From Omphalotus guepiniiformis (Eukaryota; Basidiomycota; Agaricomycetes; Agaricales; Omphalotaceae): DNA of 64,000 nt. The stretch covers positions 62,001 through 126,000 of the forward strand of contig JAQOOI010000040.1 of assembly GCA_028554645.1 (NCBI GenBank). The letters are read 5' to 3'. This document shows positions 11,120-22,562 of this stretch, piece by piece (position 1 is the first letter of the stretch; each line of letters starts with the position of its first letter). The notes under the pieces are model-generated. The model had not been told where the DNA came from and searched no databases. It saw nothing but the letters and a program-made list of their open reading frames with translations. Position numbers and translations under genes: made by a program.

Positions 11120-12604
11120 ATGCCAGCGACTCGAGCCACCACCCCAACCTTTGAAAATGAATACCCCCTTCCGGCGCCATTCGGACGTCCGGAACCCGAG
11201 CCAAGGGTCAAACCAGCCTTGCCTCGAAGGAAGACACCGGAGAATGCGGAGGAGTTTGATAGAATAAAAGTGGCTATTGCCATGGGTGAGTTTATCCTGT
11301 CTGCGGATGTCCGATACTCAATGTTCTTTTAGTTGAACAAGAAGAAGATAGGGAGTGGGCTGAGTACGATAAGGCAAAGAATGAGTGGACAGAGGAAGTC
11401 CGGAGGATTCAGGAGTGGCGTCAGGAGGCGCAAGAAAAGTGGAGGGCGGAGGAGCGAGAGCGGAGGAGGAGAGAGGTTGAGGAGGCGCAAAGGATTCTGG
11501 ATGAGGAGAACCGGAGGGCCGAGGAGGAAAGTGAGGCGGAGGAGGAGAAGAAAGCCAGGAGGGCTATTGAGAAGGCCGAGGAAGCGAGGAGGAGGAAAGA
11601 GAAGAGGGATGGGAAACGAAAGGCACAAGAGGAACCGGAGGCCGGTGGGTCTCCTAAGAAAAAGAGAAAAAACGTGATTTCAGCGGTAAGTAAATGAATA
11701 CCAGTATTGGAATTGAGTTATAACAAAATATTAGTCTATTGTCATTTCAGATGAAGAAGACAAAGAAGAAGAAACCGGAGCTCCTAGCTCCCGACCCGCC
11801 TGCCTGCAGTGCCGGGCACGACGATACCACTGTTCCGGGCGCCCTCGGAACACCAAATCCACCTCCTGCGACGAATGCAGGAAACAAAAATCAAAATGCT
11901 CGTTTTCGGAGCGAGTCGGTGCTCCAAGTACCACCACCACTTCCTTTTCTCCGGCTTCCCTCGAGCTGCTCATGCAGCAAAATGAAGAAATACTATCCAG
12001 GTTAGCTAGGTTAGAGAAGAAGGTCGAGGGACGAGCAGGAGAGCCTCGGGACTCCGCGGAGCTCTCCGAGTTAGATTTGGTGAACCGGCGGATCGACGAC
12101 GTTGACGCCGCCGTATACTCAACTAGAGAAGAGGTCTCTAGTTGGGGTGTTTTCTTGGCGGAGCGGACCCGCGACTGGGCCCTTGCCTTGGGAATGGCAA
12201 TGGGTGCAACGACTCCTATCCAGGGGTCGTACATCATGAACCAGGCGATAATCAACGCCTCGATCCGGCTCGCCGAGATGGGCCGAGAGCTACACTTTGC
12301 TTGGGAGCGGGACCAAGCAGAGCGATCGGATGCCCGTCCGGAGGTCCGAGAACCGACCCTCCCAAGTGTAATGAACAGTAGGATGGTTCAGGGAGTACTG
12401 GGCGGAGAGGCCGCCCAGTTGACTGAATTTTTTGAACAAGTGGAAGAAATCTGCACGGGCGTCCGAGAAGTCCCGGCAGAGAGGATCAGACAAGAGGAAG
12501 AGACGAATTCTCGCTATACCGCGGAGGAGCGAGAGATGTTCGCAGAGAGGCGAAGAGAAATCGAGAGACGACGAGAAGAGCGCGGAGGTCCGAGTAGGAC
12601 GTAA
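11120..12604 (+). CDS. Gypsy B opposite-strand accessory protein (coiled coil, NLS, SIM-like, Zn2Cys6-like)
   Basis: Predicted 462-aa protein from exons 11120-11285, 11333-11685 and 11735-12604; phases join cleanly and both introns are GT-AG. Residues about 57-160 are a highly charged coiled coil. PKKKRK at 163-168 equals the classic SV40-type nuclear localisation signal. SIVISDEED at 174-182 fits a SUMO-interacting motif (hydrophobic core then acidic residues). Cysteines 196, 199, 206, 218, 221 and 228 are spaced C-x2-C-x6-C-x11-C-x2-C-x6-C, the Zn2Cys6 fungal DNA-binding pattern, followed by a short second coil (about 248-272). It ends 190 bp from the pol stop, tail-to-tail. An alternative acceptor at 11750 would lose the cysteine frame, so the upstream acceptor is preferred. 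I infer a nuclear, chromatin- or DNA-binding role; no such protein is part of the standard Ty3 set. Confidence 0.75.
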
Positions 12605-12794
12605 ATAGAGAATGAAATGTAGATAGAAAGAAATGGTGTTGTAATAACTTCTGTTTTTCCTTGATAGCTTTTTTGTTTTGTTTGTATATAAATGAATGTC
12701 TGTTTTTTACGATGAGATAAGCGTGATAATAAGAGAAAGATAGAAATAAGAAAAGAAAGAAACACCAAGACCGTCAACATCCGAGGACGTCCGA

Positions 12795-14423
12795 TCAGAC
12801 TATCAACTTCGACAGAGGTCCAGGTTTGTCCGGATATCGGACATGGAAGTCCTGGATGTAGTCTTCAGCCGTGAGTTCATCAGCTAAGACCCACGAGAAT
12901 TCTTCATCTGTTCCTTCATAACCAAGCCATTGGACATAGTACAATAGCGGACATTTCCGGCGTCTCCGATCCAACTTGGAGTCCAGTATTTGAGCGATCT
13001 CGTATTCAACTTCACCGTTGACCTCAACCGGAGGAGGCGGAGGTTGCGTGCGGTTAGGAATGGTGTTGGGAGGTGCTGGTTCGAGTTGGGAGACATGGAA
13101 TACTGGATGTACGGACCAGAGGTAGTCCGGAAGCTGTAGTGTATAGGAAAGGTTACTAGGTCGAGCTAGAATTTTAAATGGTCCTAGATATTTCTCGGAA
13201 AATTTAGCTGTAGGACGGGTAGAACGAATGTGCTTAGCGTTAAGATATACTTCTGAGCCAATGGGAAATTCCGGAGCCAAGGACCTCCGCTGGTCAGCTT
13301 GTTCCTTGTAACGAGTCTGAGCAAGAGTAATCTCATTGCGTAGAAAAGTGTGGAGCTCGTCAAGGTTGACCACAAACTGTTGAGCCCGGTCGGATGCGAG
13401 GTCGTATTCCGGATGTATTGAAAGGTTTGGGTGATAACCTTTGTTGGCAAAGAAGGGTGAAATGCCAGTGGAGCCGTTCGGAGCATTATTGTAAGCAAAC
13501 TCTGCAATGGCCAAGAGTTCATCCCAGTCATCCTGTTGGTAAGAACAATAAATTCGGATGTACTGTTCCAGAGTTTGGTTAGCTCGTTCAGTTTGTCCAT
13601 CAGCCTCTGGATGATAACCGGAGGTGTAATGAAGCTCCATCTGCAACGCTTTACCTAAAGCCCTAAAAAACTGCGAGACAAACTCGGAGCCCCGGTCGGA
13701 GGTGACATGCCGAGGAACACCGTGTTTGGAGAATACGTGAAGGACAAAAAGTTGGGCTAGCTGTTCGGAGGTTATGGTGTCAAAAGTAGGAATAAAAATG
13801 GCTTGCTTAGATGCCCTGTCTACCACGACTAGAATGGCTGTAAAGCCATGAGAATCCGGAAGTTGTTCAATGAAGTCCATGGATATGGAATCCCAAGGAC
13901 GTTCCGGTACTGGGAGAGGTTGAAGAAGACCATAAGGACGGTGTCTACGGCTCTTGTTGCGACCGCAAACAGTGCAGGATTGCACATAGGACCAGACGAA
14001 CTCTCGGATCCGAGGCCAGGTATACTGTCTTCGGATGACCTTGAGTGTCCGGTTCTGCCCAAAGTGTCCTGAAAGTGGATGGTCATGGAAATGTCAAAGT
14101 ACCTGAAGCCGCAGGTCACCTGAGTCTGGAACATAAATGCGACTGTTGAGCCGGAGTTGTCCGGAGTTGTCTAAAGTCCAACGTTTGTTAGCATCATCAT
14201 TGGCAAGTGACATACCTGCCTTGGACTCCGGGTCTGAAGCTAGAGATTCCCGGATCGACTGGTGTAGTTTGTCGAGATCCATAATGATACTAGCGCGAAG
14301 GACCGGACCTTCTAGGAAAGTTGCTCGAAGTGAAGTCGATAGTTGTTCTTGGGTGAAAATCGGTTTCAGATTCTGTGGATTGACCGTAGCGTAACAACCA
14401 TAGCTGCTAGAATGAAGATTCAA
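12795..14423 (-). pseudogene. Gypsy B integrase with chromodomain, truncated
   Basis: C-terminal part of a Ty3 polyprotein. From its N-terminal side: the HHCC zinc motif (HDHPLSGHFG, then CTVC), the catalytic core with SMDFIEQL, VTSDRGSEF and GQTERANQ, a GPF/Y-type region, and a chromodomain (YEIAQILD, YYVQWLGY). It would insert the cDNA and direct it to marked chromatin. One in-frame TGA at 14094-14096 interrupts the frame where Arg is expected, another CGA-to-TGA change; the remaining 430 codons are open. RT, RNase H and gag are absent because the KDZ terminus begins immediately upstream. Confidence 0.9.
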
Positions 14424-14549
14424 TAAGGGTATTTGCCCTCAGTTCATGATGCTTCATGGAGGGCAGTTTCCCTTGGGCCTAAATATAGGGCATTTGACGG
14501 TTTAGGGAAATTACCCTACATACCATATATAGTGCTGTTACTAGTAACA
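14424..14549 (+). repeat. KDZ left terminal inverted repeat, copy 2
   Basis: 126 bp matching the inverse of 22750-22875 except a few positions. The inner end is TGTTACTAGTAACA, itself palindromic. Confidence 0.88.
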
Positions 14550-14582
14550 TTGTCACAATCTATGTCACACATCCAACGGGAC

Positions 14583-14748
14583 TGTCACAGGTTACGCCTG
14601 AGGTCACACCTGGGTGAGTGAGTCACATGTATCACGTGACCTCAGATTTTGTGTCACCTCGGGCTCTCGGTCCGTCTATAGGGCACTTCCAAATCGGGAC
14701 TACTTCCGCATTCAACGGGTCTGTCACACGGGTTACGCCTGGGTCACA
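14583..14748. repeat. KDZ subterminal palindromic repeats
   Basis: TGTCACAGGTTACGCCTG followed by AGGTCACA (14583-14608) recurs as a near copy at 14722-14748. A diverged inverse version lies near the right end at 22683-22714 (and 2582-2613 in copy 1). The core CAGG-TTACG-CCTG is palindromic. Subterminal repeats of this kind often bind transposase; here that is inference. Confidence 0.6.
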
Positions 14749-15421
14749 TCAGGATCAGCTCCGACTCTGAAGATGAAGGGTCAACCTCCGGCACGCTTTC
14801 CCGCACATCCACGGAAGCAGACAGCGAAAGTGTTATCTCGGCTAGTGGGGCCTCAACTACCATAACCAATGGAGATGAAAACCCTCCCACTCCTTCACCT
14901 ACTTCTCCACAGACGCCCCCGCTTCCAACTTATGTCCAAACTGTAAATTCGGTAAGCCTCATTCACTAACTCACGTACATTTACTGATGTGTTGGGAAGC
15001 CAACTTTTATTCAAGACGCAGCTCTTTTTTATGAGGGCCGATTCGGCAACCGAATTGTTGCGCCTCATAAAATTGCGGATGCTCACACCCTCTCTGGCGG
15101 CACTGCCCCTCGGAAATGGTATGCCGTGACCAAAGGAGCATGCGTTGGAGTCTTTGCAGATTGGTGACTATTCGATCAGTTACTTGAGCATTCTCCTTCA
15201 TCGTTAATACATTTTGTAGGTTGGCCGTGTCTCCGATAACGCAAGGCTTTCGAGGTGCACAACAGAAGAGTTACCGAACTTACGATGAGGCCGTAGAGGC
15301 TTATACCGCCTGCTACAATGCACATTCCGTCGCAATCATCAATCAGGCCGGCGTACCTCAAACAACAGGAGTGTTGCAGGGATCTGAACTAGCTTGTCAA
15401 ATTTCCGCTCTTACTTTGTAG
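14745..15421 (+). CDS. RNase H1 N-terminal-like (HBD) domain protein, KDZ cargo
   Basis: Exons about 14745-14951, 15000-15163 and 15220-15421, phases consistent. The first exon encodes a Ser/Thr/Pro-rich acidic segment. The last two encode KWYAVTKGACVGVF, then W, VSPITQGFRGAQQKSY and TYDEAVEAY, the signature of the hybrid-binding domain of RNase H1 (caulimovirus VI-like), which binds RNA/DNA hybrid or dsRNA. No RNase H catalytic domain follows, so this is a stand-alone binding module, a type common in Agaricomycetes. I found no in-frame ATG, so the 5' end is uncertain. It lies inside the KDZ element and would travel with it. Confidence 0.65.
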
Positions 15422-15552
15422 CCACTTTCAACAAATTTTAAATATATTCACCACCAAGCTCTACAAAACTGTCTGGTTATGAGCATGAGATGATGAATTG
15501 GGTACCAAGAAAACAGCTTACCTGTAACCTCTGAGCTTTTGTAAGAGAATGC

Positions 15553-16101
15553 CTATTCTATATTAGCACCCGGCTCATGAGTTTTTGCATTTGCCAGGGC
15601 CACTTTGCGATGCCGTCGGTCTCGCTCTTTCTGTGCCAAGGCTACACGATTCTTGGCTCGGTAAGTTGCCCAAGCCTCACGCCGCAAAGATTGTACCCGC
15701 TCCAGGCACTGTTCTGAAACTATGCCTGGCTGCGCACGGCGTCTGCTTCAAACGAAATTAGAAGGACATGGCCACAAAAGAAACTGGTGCGTTCAATGCT
15801 ACGTACTTAACATATTGAGTCCTAGACGCCTGCAATCTTGCCTCCCTAGTTCTACATATTGTTAGTTCAATACAATCAAGGTTTTAATGCCACTTTACCT
15901 CAAATACAACTCGTGTGCTCTATGTTGTTTCTGGCTCCGCCGTCGACCTTTCTTCCTGACCTCCAGGAGCATTGCGAGATCTTCTTCGCAATAGTTTTCA
16001 CCTAGTGTGTCTTTAATGTATTGGATTTCCTCCTGCCCTGTGAGATCGAAGCGAGGGTGTCCTTCAAGTCTCCAAAGTCGTATATCTTCTTCAGTGGGCA
16101 T
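15553..16101 (-). CDS. Small basic helical protein, KDZ cargo
   Basis: Predicted 146-aa protein from minus-strand exons 16101-15899, 15851-15807 and 15745-15553, with clean phases (second donor GTACGT). The N-terminus MPTEEDIRLWRLEGHPRFDL is followed by an acidic helix and then strongly Arg/Lys-rich helices (KKGRRRSQKQHRAHE; RRHRKVALANAK). No known domain recognised. The charge and length suggest nucleic-acid binding. It lies in the KDZ element between the HBD gene and the TET/JBP gene and is transcribed in the same direction as the latter. Confidence 0.6.
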
Positions 16102-16614
16102 TTAAGTCGATGAAGGAAGGATGAAGTGAGAGCTGAGTGAGAGACAGAGGACGGAAGAATAATTCAATGCGTTAACACCGAGTTAGCGCCCATTGCCCAA
16201 AGGCAGAATAATCGCCACGAACGATATCTCACCACCTAGATGTCACTCTTTTGTAGACAAAATCGTCCCCATGCCATGACGAATATGATGATGGATACGA
16301 TAATGAACCTCCTACCGTATACTGGCCCATCTTAGTGTTGCAAGAGTTCTGCAAAAGCCAGATGAGATGTCAGATAGTAACCGCAAGGCAGTTGCAATCA
16401 ACCTCATGCACTCAACCTCATTGTGTACATCTGGATCCCACAAGCTCATCTTACGGATACTACCAGTACGCAGTACAACATTCACATTCATCACACAAAT
16501 CAACATTCTGAATCAAATCAAGGTCTGAACACTGAGTGGCGTGGTGGGCTCAATTCACGTGAACTTGTAGGTCAAAAATGTCTGACATTGAACACATGCA
16601 ATACAATACAAGTA
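16102..16614. other. Spacer between small KDZ gene and TET/JBP gene
   Basis: No supported gene. It must hold the promoter of the small basic gene and the 3' end of the dioxygenase gene; no clear TATA box or terminator was identified. Confidence 0.4.
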
Positions 16615-18182
16615 CTAGATACATATATTCAAATCAGAAAGGGTGGAGAACATTTCAAGCCCCATCTGCCAGCGCGCACTCCTCCTTTGCTCCTCCCGAC
16701 GAGCTTCTTCGGATGAACGAGTTGCTCGATAGCTCTCTTCCAATTGAAAGCCATGGTCGACCCAACGAAATAACGCTCCTGCACTGTACTGAGTGAACGA
16801 CAGGCGGGTCTCGTGTTCTCTGACTCTGGTGTTCGAGTGAACACAGACCCCAGAGGGTATCAATATCAGGTTGCCTGGAGGAAATTCCACTACGACCCGA
16901 AAGTCTGGAAGAACGAGATAGCCACCGGTCTTGTAGTTGTAGTTTCCCAAACTCCAGATGGCGCACCAGCCGAACGGGAGGTTCGCATAGTCGATGTGGT
17001 TGAAACAGACGGTTTTCGGACCAAAGTTGAACGCCGCGGCAGAGAAAACGCTATTCTTGAAAAGGCGTTTGAGGGAAGGGTCGGAATCGAGCAGCCTAAG
17101 AAGATGGTCGGAGTAGTATTGGAAAAGTCTAGGTGCCCAAGCCTTGAAAACACCTTGAAGGCAGGTTATTGAGGGTGTATACAAAGGGTGCAAAGCTTCG
17201 CCTCACCAGTCGCAAAACCAGACAGACGTTTTATGGCCCAATGAGACACCAGCTTCTTCAAAATCTTCGTGTTCTTCTTATTGTGGACCAAATTTCCTGG
17301 ATGCTGCAAGGGTTCATGTCAGGTCATATAAATGTCGTCAAGTACCCGGCTCACCATTTGACCCCCACCGTGTGAAATTCCAGTCGACAGAGCGGCAAAC
17401 TCACCCCGACAGTGGGAGGTTTGTTTTGAGGAGAAGCTACATGAGGCGCGGTTGGACTCCAGAACGTTTGTTGCACTTCTAACGACCTGTGCCCAGTTCG
17501 AGTCGTCCGGGTGTCCTGCGAAAAGTATGATGGCGCGGTTCTCCCTATCTACCAAAGGCATTGAATTCCTAGATTCGGGTGAGATTTATACCGGTCGTAG
17601 ACATCTGGTCGCTTACTGGGTATCCCACTCAATCAATTGATAATGGAGCTCTGACTCAGGGCCGACTAGCTCATCAAGCCAATACTGCCGATCCCCGCTT
17701 GCACTGCGCAAGCCTATGTATCCGGTGGAGGCAACTGCAGCCTGATGCTCAAGGGAATAGGTGCTTTGAATGGGCTGGGCTGGTACGATGTGCTTGCGTA
17801 GAGTGGCGGGATGGGTGATGATGTCCTCCGCCTCACGATTCTGAGCCTTGATGCCGCGGTGCTTTTTGCGATATCTTTTGCTTGCTTCTTTGGCATGTCG
17901 TTTACGCCCGGAAGAGGTGTTGGGGTGGGGAAGAGTGGTCGGAGTGACGGGGAACATAGGCAGGGGTGAGGATTCTATGGTGGGGGAGTCGGGTGGTGTC
18001 GTGAGTGGGGAAGAATCCGCAGAACCCAAAAGTGAGGCCTGCACGCCCGCAGGGGTCGTATGAGTTGGGGTGTTGTCCAAGTGATCAAGTTCGCCTTCGT
18101 GGGCAATCATATCCAAGAGGGCACGTTCGAAGTCGTGAGGATGTGTAGGTTTAATGATGTAGGGGCAGGGGGTAGTTCCCAA
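16615..18182 (-). CDS. TET/JBP-family 2-oxoglutarate/Fe(II) DNA dioxygenase, KDZ cargo
   Basis: Predicted 471 aa from minus-strand exons 18182-17617, 17568-17355, 17303-17207 and 17153-16615, all GT-AG with matching phases. Residues 1-100 are Pro/Thr/Ser-rich; a basic patch (KRHAKEASKRYRKKHRG) follows. The catalytic double-stranded beta-helix has H345-I-D347 as metal ligands, PFGWC, KTGGYLVLPDF, distal H398 (VCVHSNT) and R409 (ETRLSFTQYSAG) for 2-oxoglutarate. All key residues are present, so activity is plausible. Family members oxidise 5-methylcytosine or thymine methyl groups in DNA. Fungal TET/JBP genes are known to travel in KDZ elements, and it is divergent from the transposase. Expected role: modifying methylation of the element or host DNA. 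An extra 5' exon up to about 18310 cannot be excluded. Confidence 0.9.
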
Positions 18183-18705
18183 ACCATTCTTGCCCGTGGT
18201 TGTAAAGGTTGAAGGCCCTGCAGCCTTGGGGCGTCAGCTCTCCCAGTGTAGGTGGTCAAATGAGAGAAGATGGGGGGTAGACAAATACTCCGCCTCTCCA
18301 TCACCCTCATTCGTATTCCCGTGGCAACGAGTATTCGAGGAGAGTGAGTTTCGAGGCGTAGTATTGACTGGGGTGATGGTCAAAAGCAGGTCGAAGCCTC
18401 CCAACGTTCAACGCGCCTTCGCTGTATTCCCGTGGCGACGAGTATTCAGGAAGGCGGCATTTGAGCGAGGTTGTTTCCAAACCAGCTAAAGGGGGGAAAA
18501 AAGAAAGTATCAAGGGTGGGGACGTACCGGGCGGAAGTTTGGTGGGTATCTTCATGATGGGCAATGTGACATAGAGATGAAGTTGAATCAACGGTTTCGA
18601 CCGATAGTCACGTGCGACGCGTCAGACGTGTGACCCGTGAGCCTTGCTACTTGTGATGACTACTATTGAATATTATCTTCACAATATTCTCATTTCTATG
18701 GTGCC
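18183..18705. promoter_or_regulatory. Divergent intergenic region between TET/JBP and KDZ transposase genes
   Basis: Likely bidirectional promoter region. It holds an imperfect direct repeat: GTATTCCCGTGGCAACGAGT near 18312 and GTATTCCCGTGGCGACGAGT near 18424, about 112 bp apart. This could be a regulator or transposase site. A gap-free minus-strand frame crosses part of it, so an extra TET/JBP exon is possible. Confidence 0.45.
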
Positions 18706-21700
18706 ATGAAGCGTGCGGCAAAGCTTGAACTTCAAAGGGGCAATGCCCAACGACACCGAGTTGATAGCTCGAGCCGGAAAAGTGTTTTTTCTCGTGAGGA
18801 GACCGTTTCGTCGAAAGGGCGCGTGGTCAAATCACAGCCAGATCCTTTGAAAGGCAGCGCAAAATGGAGGCAATTTTCAACGTGGACACCACCGGACGAT
18901 AGTGAGATTGGGATGGATGATGATGGGAACTGGTATGACATCGAGGTATCTCGGGAGCCATTCGATCCTGGGGTTGTGCAGCTTCCAGCTCCCAAACCTA
19001 AACGGTCCCGACGTTCAGTGAGTGAATATTCCCTTCCTGGATGTTCTTACTGACTTGGAGGCACAGAGGAGGCCACATCTTATTTGGAAGGAATTGTATC
19101 GGCAACAATATCTTGAAGAACTTATCCGTATGGACGGGAGGGGTGATTTTAGGTCTCAGGAGTGTTGCATAGACTGTGTCGCGAGGAAGAAACCTTCGAA
19201 GGAGCTTGGTGCGGGTGAATTTCGTTGCAAGGACTGCTTTATGCGAGATATGCTCTGCGCAGACTGCTGCGTACGTCGGCATCGCCTTAATCCCTTTCAT
19301 GCAGTGGAGGTGCGTCCGAGATTTTATTTATGTCTTTTCACGCTTTTAATTTCATCATAGAGATGGGCCAATGGCTTCTTTCTCCCAGCTACTCTTTCTG
19401 AAATGGGCTTGATTATCCGTTTAAACCACACCACTGGGAAATGCGTGGCCCCACGACTTTCGCATGAAAAACTGCAAATCTTGCACACGAACGGCATCCA
19501 CTCAACGGTCATCGAGTTTTGCAACTGTGAACGTCGCATCCCCGATCATGTTCAGTTGCTTCGTCGTGGTATCTATCCGGCGAGCCAGGACGTCGTGAAG
19601 ACTGCTGCGACATTCCGTTTGTTAGAGCATCTTCATCTTCTTTCTCTGGTCGGCAAAGGCGGAACTTTCGACTATTACAGACTTCTGGAGCGTTCAAGTA
19701 ATAACACTGGTGTCGGGGTGCCACACTCCAGGTATCGAGCATTGCAGAGGATGCTCTTACAGTGGCGACATTTAAAAATGCTCAAGCGAGCTGGTCGAGG
19801 CAATGCAGTGAATGGTGTCCAAACAACATGTACCGGAGATTTGGCGATTCAGTGCCCCTCCTGCCCCCACCCCGGCATAAACCTTCCTGACGGTTGGGAG
19901 AAGGCGCCTCAAGAGGAAAGGTGAACGGGTTCTTGTTATTGACTGTATCAATATCTAACATGAGTCCAGATACTTGTATGCTATGATTGTCTGCATCGAT
20001 TTCAACTTTCGCCTTAAAAATCAGCTGGTGTCCGCATGGGTACGAGACCCGGGTTTGAGCGATGGTTTGGCCTATTTTGTTCCCCGAAAAGAGTACGAGA
20101 GTTACATTCTGAAGAACGTTGACGAAGAAGAGGTATGTTTGTTCTTAACCTCATTTGAAAGAATCCAGCACTCACCTGTGCCAGATTAGCACTTGCGTAG
20201 GGTTTGCTGCCTTGGCTCAACAAAATAACCGCTCGTCGAGAGGCCTGCGATACACCGGCGTTGGAGCTGTGACGTGTGCGCGAAGTGAGATGGTTCTTCC
20301 ATTGGGAATGGGCAACTTAGAGAAGGGGGAGCGGTATGTGTACCTTGATTCTTGCGCAATCTCCTGTTTATTGACTTGTGAAGCTATGTTAATTCGGACT
20401 TCATACTCGGGTCGGCGCTGAGCCTGGTGGCGCACCATCTCCTTCTGCTCTTTGTCAGCTATGATATATGTTGTCAATGGTCTGCCAACCTATTCAAACG
20501 AATGGAGGGGTGGGATGAAAACTTGAAGATACCACCCTCGGTTACTCTGGTCCCGATTATTCCGAAATTCCATCATGCGGCCCATAGGGAAGAAGGTCAT
20601 CATAGGTTCGATTGCAAGTTAGTGCAAGGTCTTGGGGAATCCGACTGCGAAGGGTGTGAGCGGGTTTGGGCGGTCAATAACGCAGCGGCGGCGTCTACAA
20701 AAACCATGGGGCCAGGGTCTAGGATTGACGTTTTAAACGATCATTTCGGGTGGCACAACTGGCAAAAATACATCGGTTTAGGTACGCAAATGATATAACG
20801 CATGCGTCGAAGCGGCTGACAATGACTTAGGTAAACTTTCCATGATGCGGTATGCCCAGGCGGTGAAGGAGCGAAATGTGCAGGTTGAGGCTCATCGTGG
20901 CTTGACCGCCTCTCTGCCCGAGGGCTTGAAGGACAAATGGGAGGCGATTTGCGTTGCATGGGAGTATGGGCGGTCAAACCGAAAGGGGCTAGTGAATCCA
21001 TTCCAAACCTCTCAGCATTGTGAGTAAATTGATTTATTGAGTATCGTGTAACGTCAATTGAAATGAACGGACAGTTATGTCTCTGGCTGCAGTGGAGAAG
21101 GAGCTAGCTGAGTACGAAGAGGATCGGGTGAAGAAAGGGGGGACTTCATATCACAAGACTGGCCCAGGGGCTTTTCTCGTTTTGGGGCTGGAGCTAGAGG
21201 AGGCTCAGTACGTCATAAAATTATTTTGAGAGGAAAATGGTGAATAACTTGTATGCAGGCGAAAGATTAGAACGCTCGTCAAGGCCAAGAATAATCCTAC
21301 CGCATCTCAGTCTACAACAATTGCGGAGCAACGAACCGTTCTGCGTAGCAAGATTCGTGGCTGGATTCTCCTCCGTCACATCTATATGCCCGGGCTCCTG
21401 CAGACCCTGACTGAACTGGGTCTTGGTTTTGGCGAGGAGAGCAGCGACGATGTACAGCCCGAGGATATCACCCTTTGGCTACCATCCGCGATTCCGAGCG
21501 CTAGGTGTGTTACAACTTGCCTTCCAATACTGCCAGACATGGAAGCTCGTCTCCGCACTGCACAATGTCAAGACAGTCTGGATGGATTACGTCACACACT
21601 CCGCGTGAAGTTGCGGATGCTGATGTTCAAGTACGCAAACGTTACTGGGCAGCGAGACGGACTTCGCTCCCGAGCAAATATTGACGGTATTCAGGAACGA

Positions 21701-22462
21701 GCAAAGGCTTTAGCGGAGACGTATCGAAGAGCACGGGCCGCAAAGTTTGCTCTGTCTGGACCAGGAGATTGGGAGCAGACATTCAGAGTATTGAATGATG
21801 CAGACGTACGTGCGTACACTGACCCAGAGCGTACACGGAGTGGGCCAGGAAGGTTGGGAACAACGGAGGTGGAGGTTGGGGAGGGGCCAGAGCCTGTTCC
21901 AGGACGACTGTCTGCTAACGGCGACCAGATCGATCTTGTTTCAGAGGACATATCTGACCTGCAGCATCGTCATGAACATGGCACCGGGTTATCGAGAATG
22001 CAACTCTCCTGGATTTGGACAACTACACGTGTAAATAACGACGACGGCGTGGATCCAGGGGACGAAATCCTGCGAGAGGTATGGGCGAAAAGTCGTGCGC
22101 GTGCGGAGCGGGCGACGGAAGAGGTTTTGCGGCTGCGGGAGGAGATGCAAAGAACGTTGATGTTCTTAATTTGGAAGGCTCAGTGGTGGAGGGACAAGGC
22201 TGAGGTAAATATTACAGATGACCCTGTTCTTAAGGAGGGGATAAGGGCGTACGCGCTGAAGCAAGAACACATTCAGACAAACCTCGCATACCACTTCAAG
22301 GGTATGTGGTCTGTTCCGCTTGCCGACGCTTCGAAAGCCGTTTTTGGGCAGGACGACGGGGCGGAGAGAGCGCTAGATGAGGAGCTAGATGATGATGAGG
22401 GGGAGGAGGGGGAGGATCAGGATGCAGAGGGTCAAGAAGAAGAAGGTATGGGGGTAGAGTAG
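18706..22462 (+). CDS. KDZ transposase, apparently intact
   Basis: Predicted 1116 aa from nine exons: 18706-19017, 19067-19309, 19361-19920, 19970-20132, 20185-20333, 20384-20781, 20831-21019, 21075-21207, 21259-22462; every junction is GT-AG and in phase. After a basic N-terminus comes a CxC2-type cysteine cluster (CCIDC, CKDCF, CADCC, then RRHRLNPFH). The RNase H-fold core has D382 (IDFNF, with DPGLSDGLAYFVP downstream), D503 (SYDICCQW) and E568 (CERVWA), consistent with the DDE triad, followed by MGPGSR and DHFG motifs. The C-terminus is helical and acidic. It would cut at the terminal repeats and reinsert the element; with no stops it could be active and mobilise copy 1 as well. Confidence 0.93.
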
Positions 22463-22562
22463 GAAATGTAACCAGGTATTTGCATGAAGGACCCTGTGAG
22501 TGTGCCAGATATGTGCTGTGTTACATACACATAATGCGTAACAATGCCCTGTATACAAAGTC

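Larger units (their letters stand above)
10371..14423 (-). mobile_element. Ty3/gypsy chromovirus B, 3' half, cut by KDZ copy 2
   Basis: Minus-strand element read from right to left: integrase and chromodomain (12795-14423), an opposite-strand accessory gene (11120-12604), polypurine tract and 3' LTR (10371-10910). Everything upstream of the integrase zinc motif is missing because the KDZ left terminus begins at 14424. The KDZ right flank does not continue gypsy B, so the other half of this element is not where a simple insertion would leave it. Confidence 0.88.

Noticed and set aside
11739..12005. Alternative reading of gypsy B exon 3 starting at the acceptor at 11750
   Set aside because: It joins in phase but ends after 85 codons and loses the cysteine cluster and the downstream coil, whereas the acceptor at 11734 keeps a 290-codon frame.
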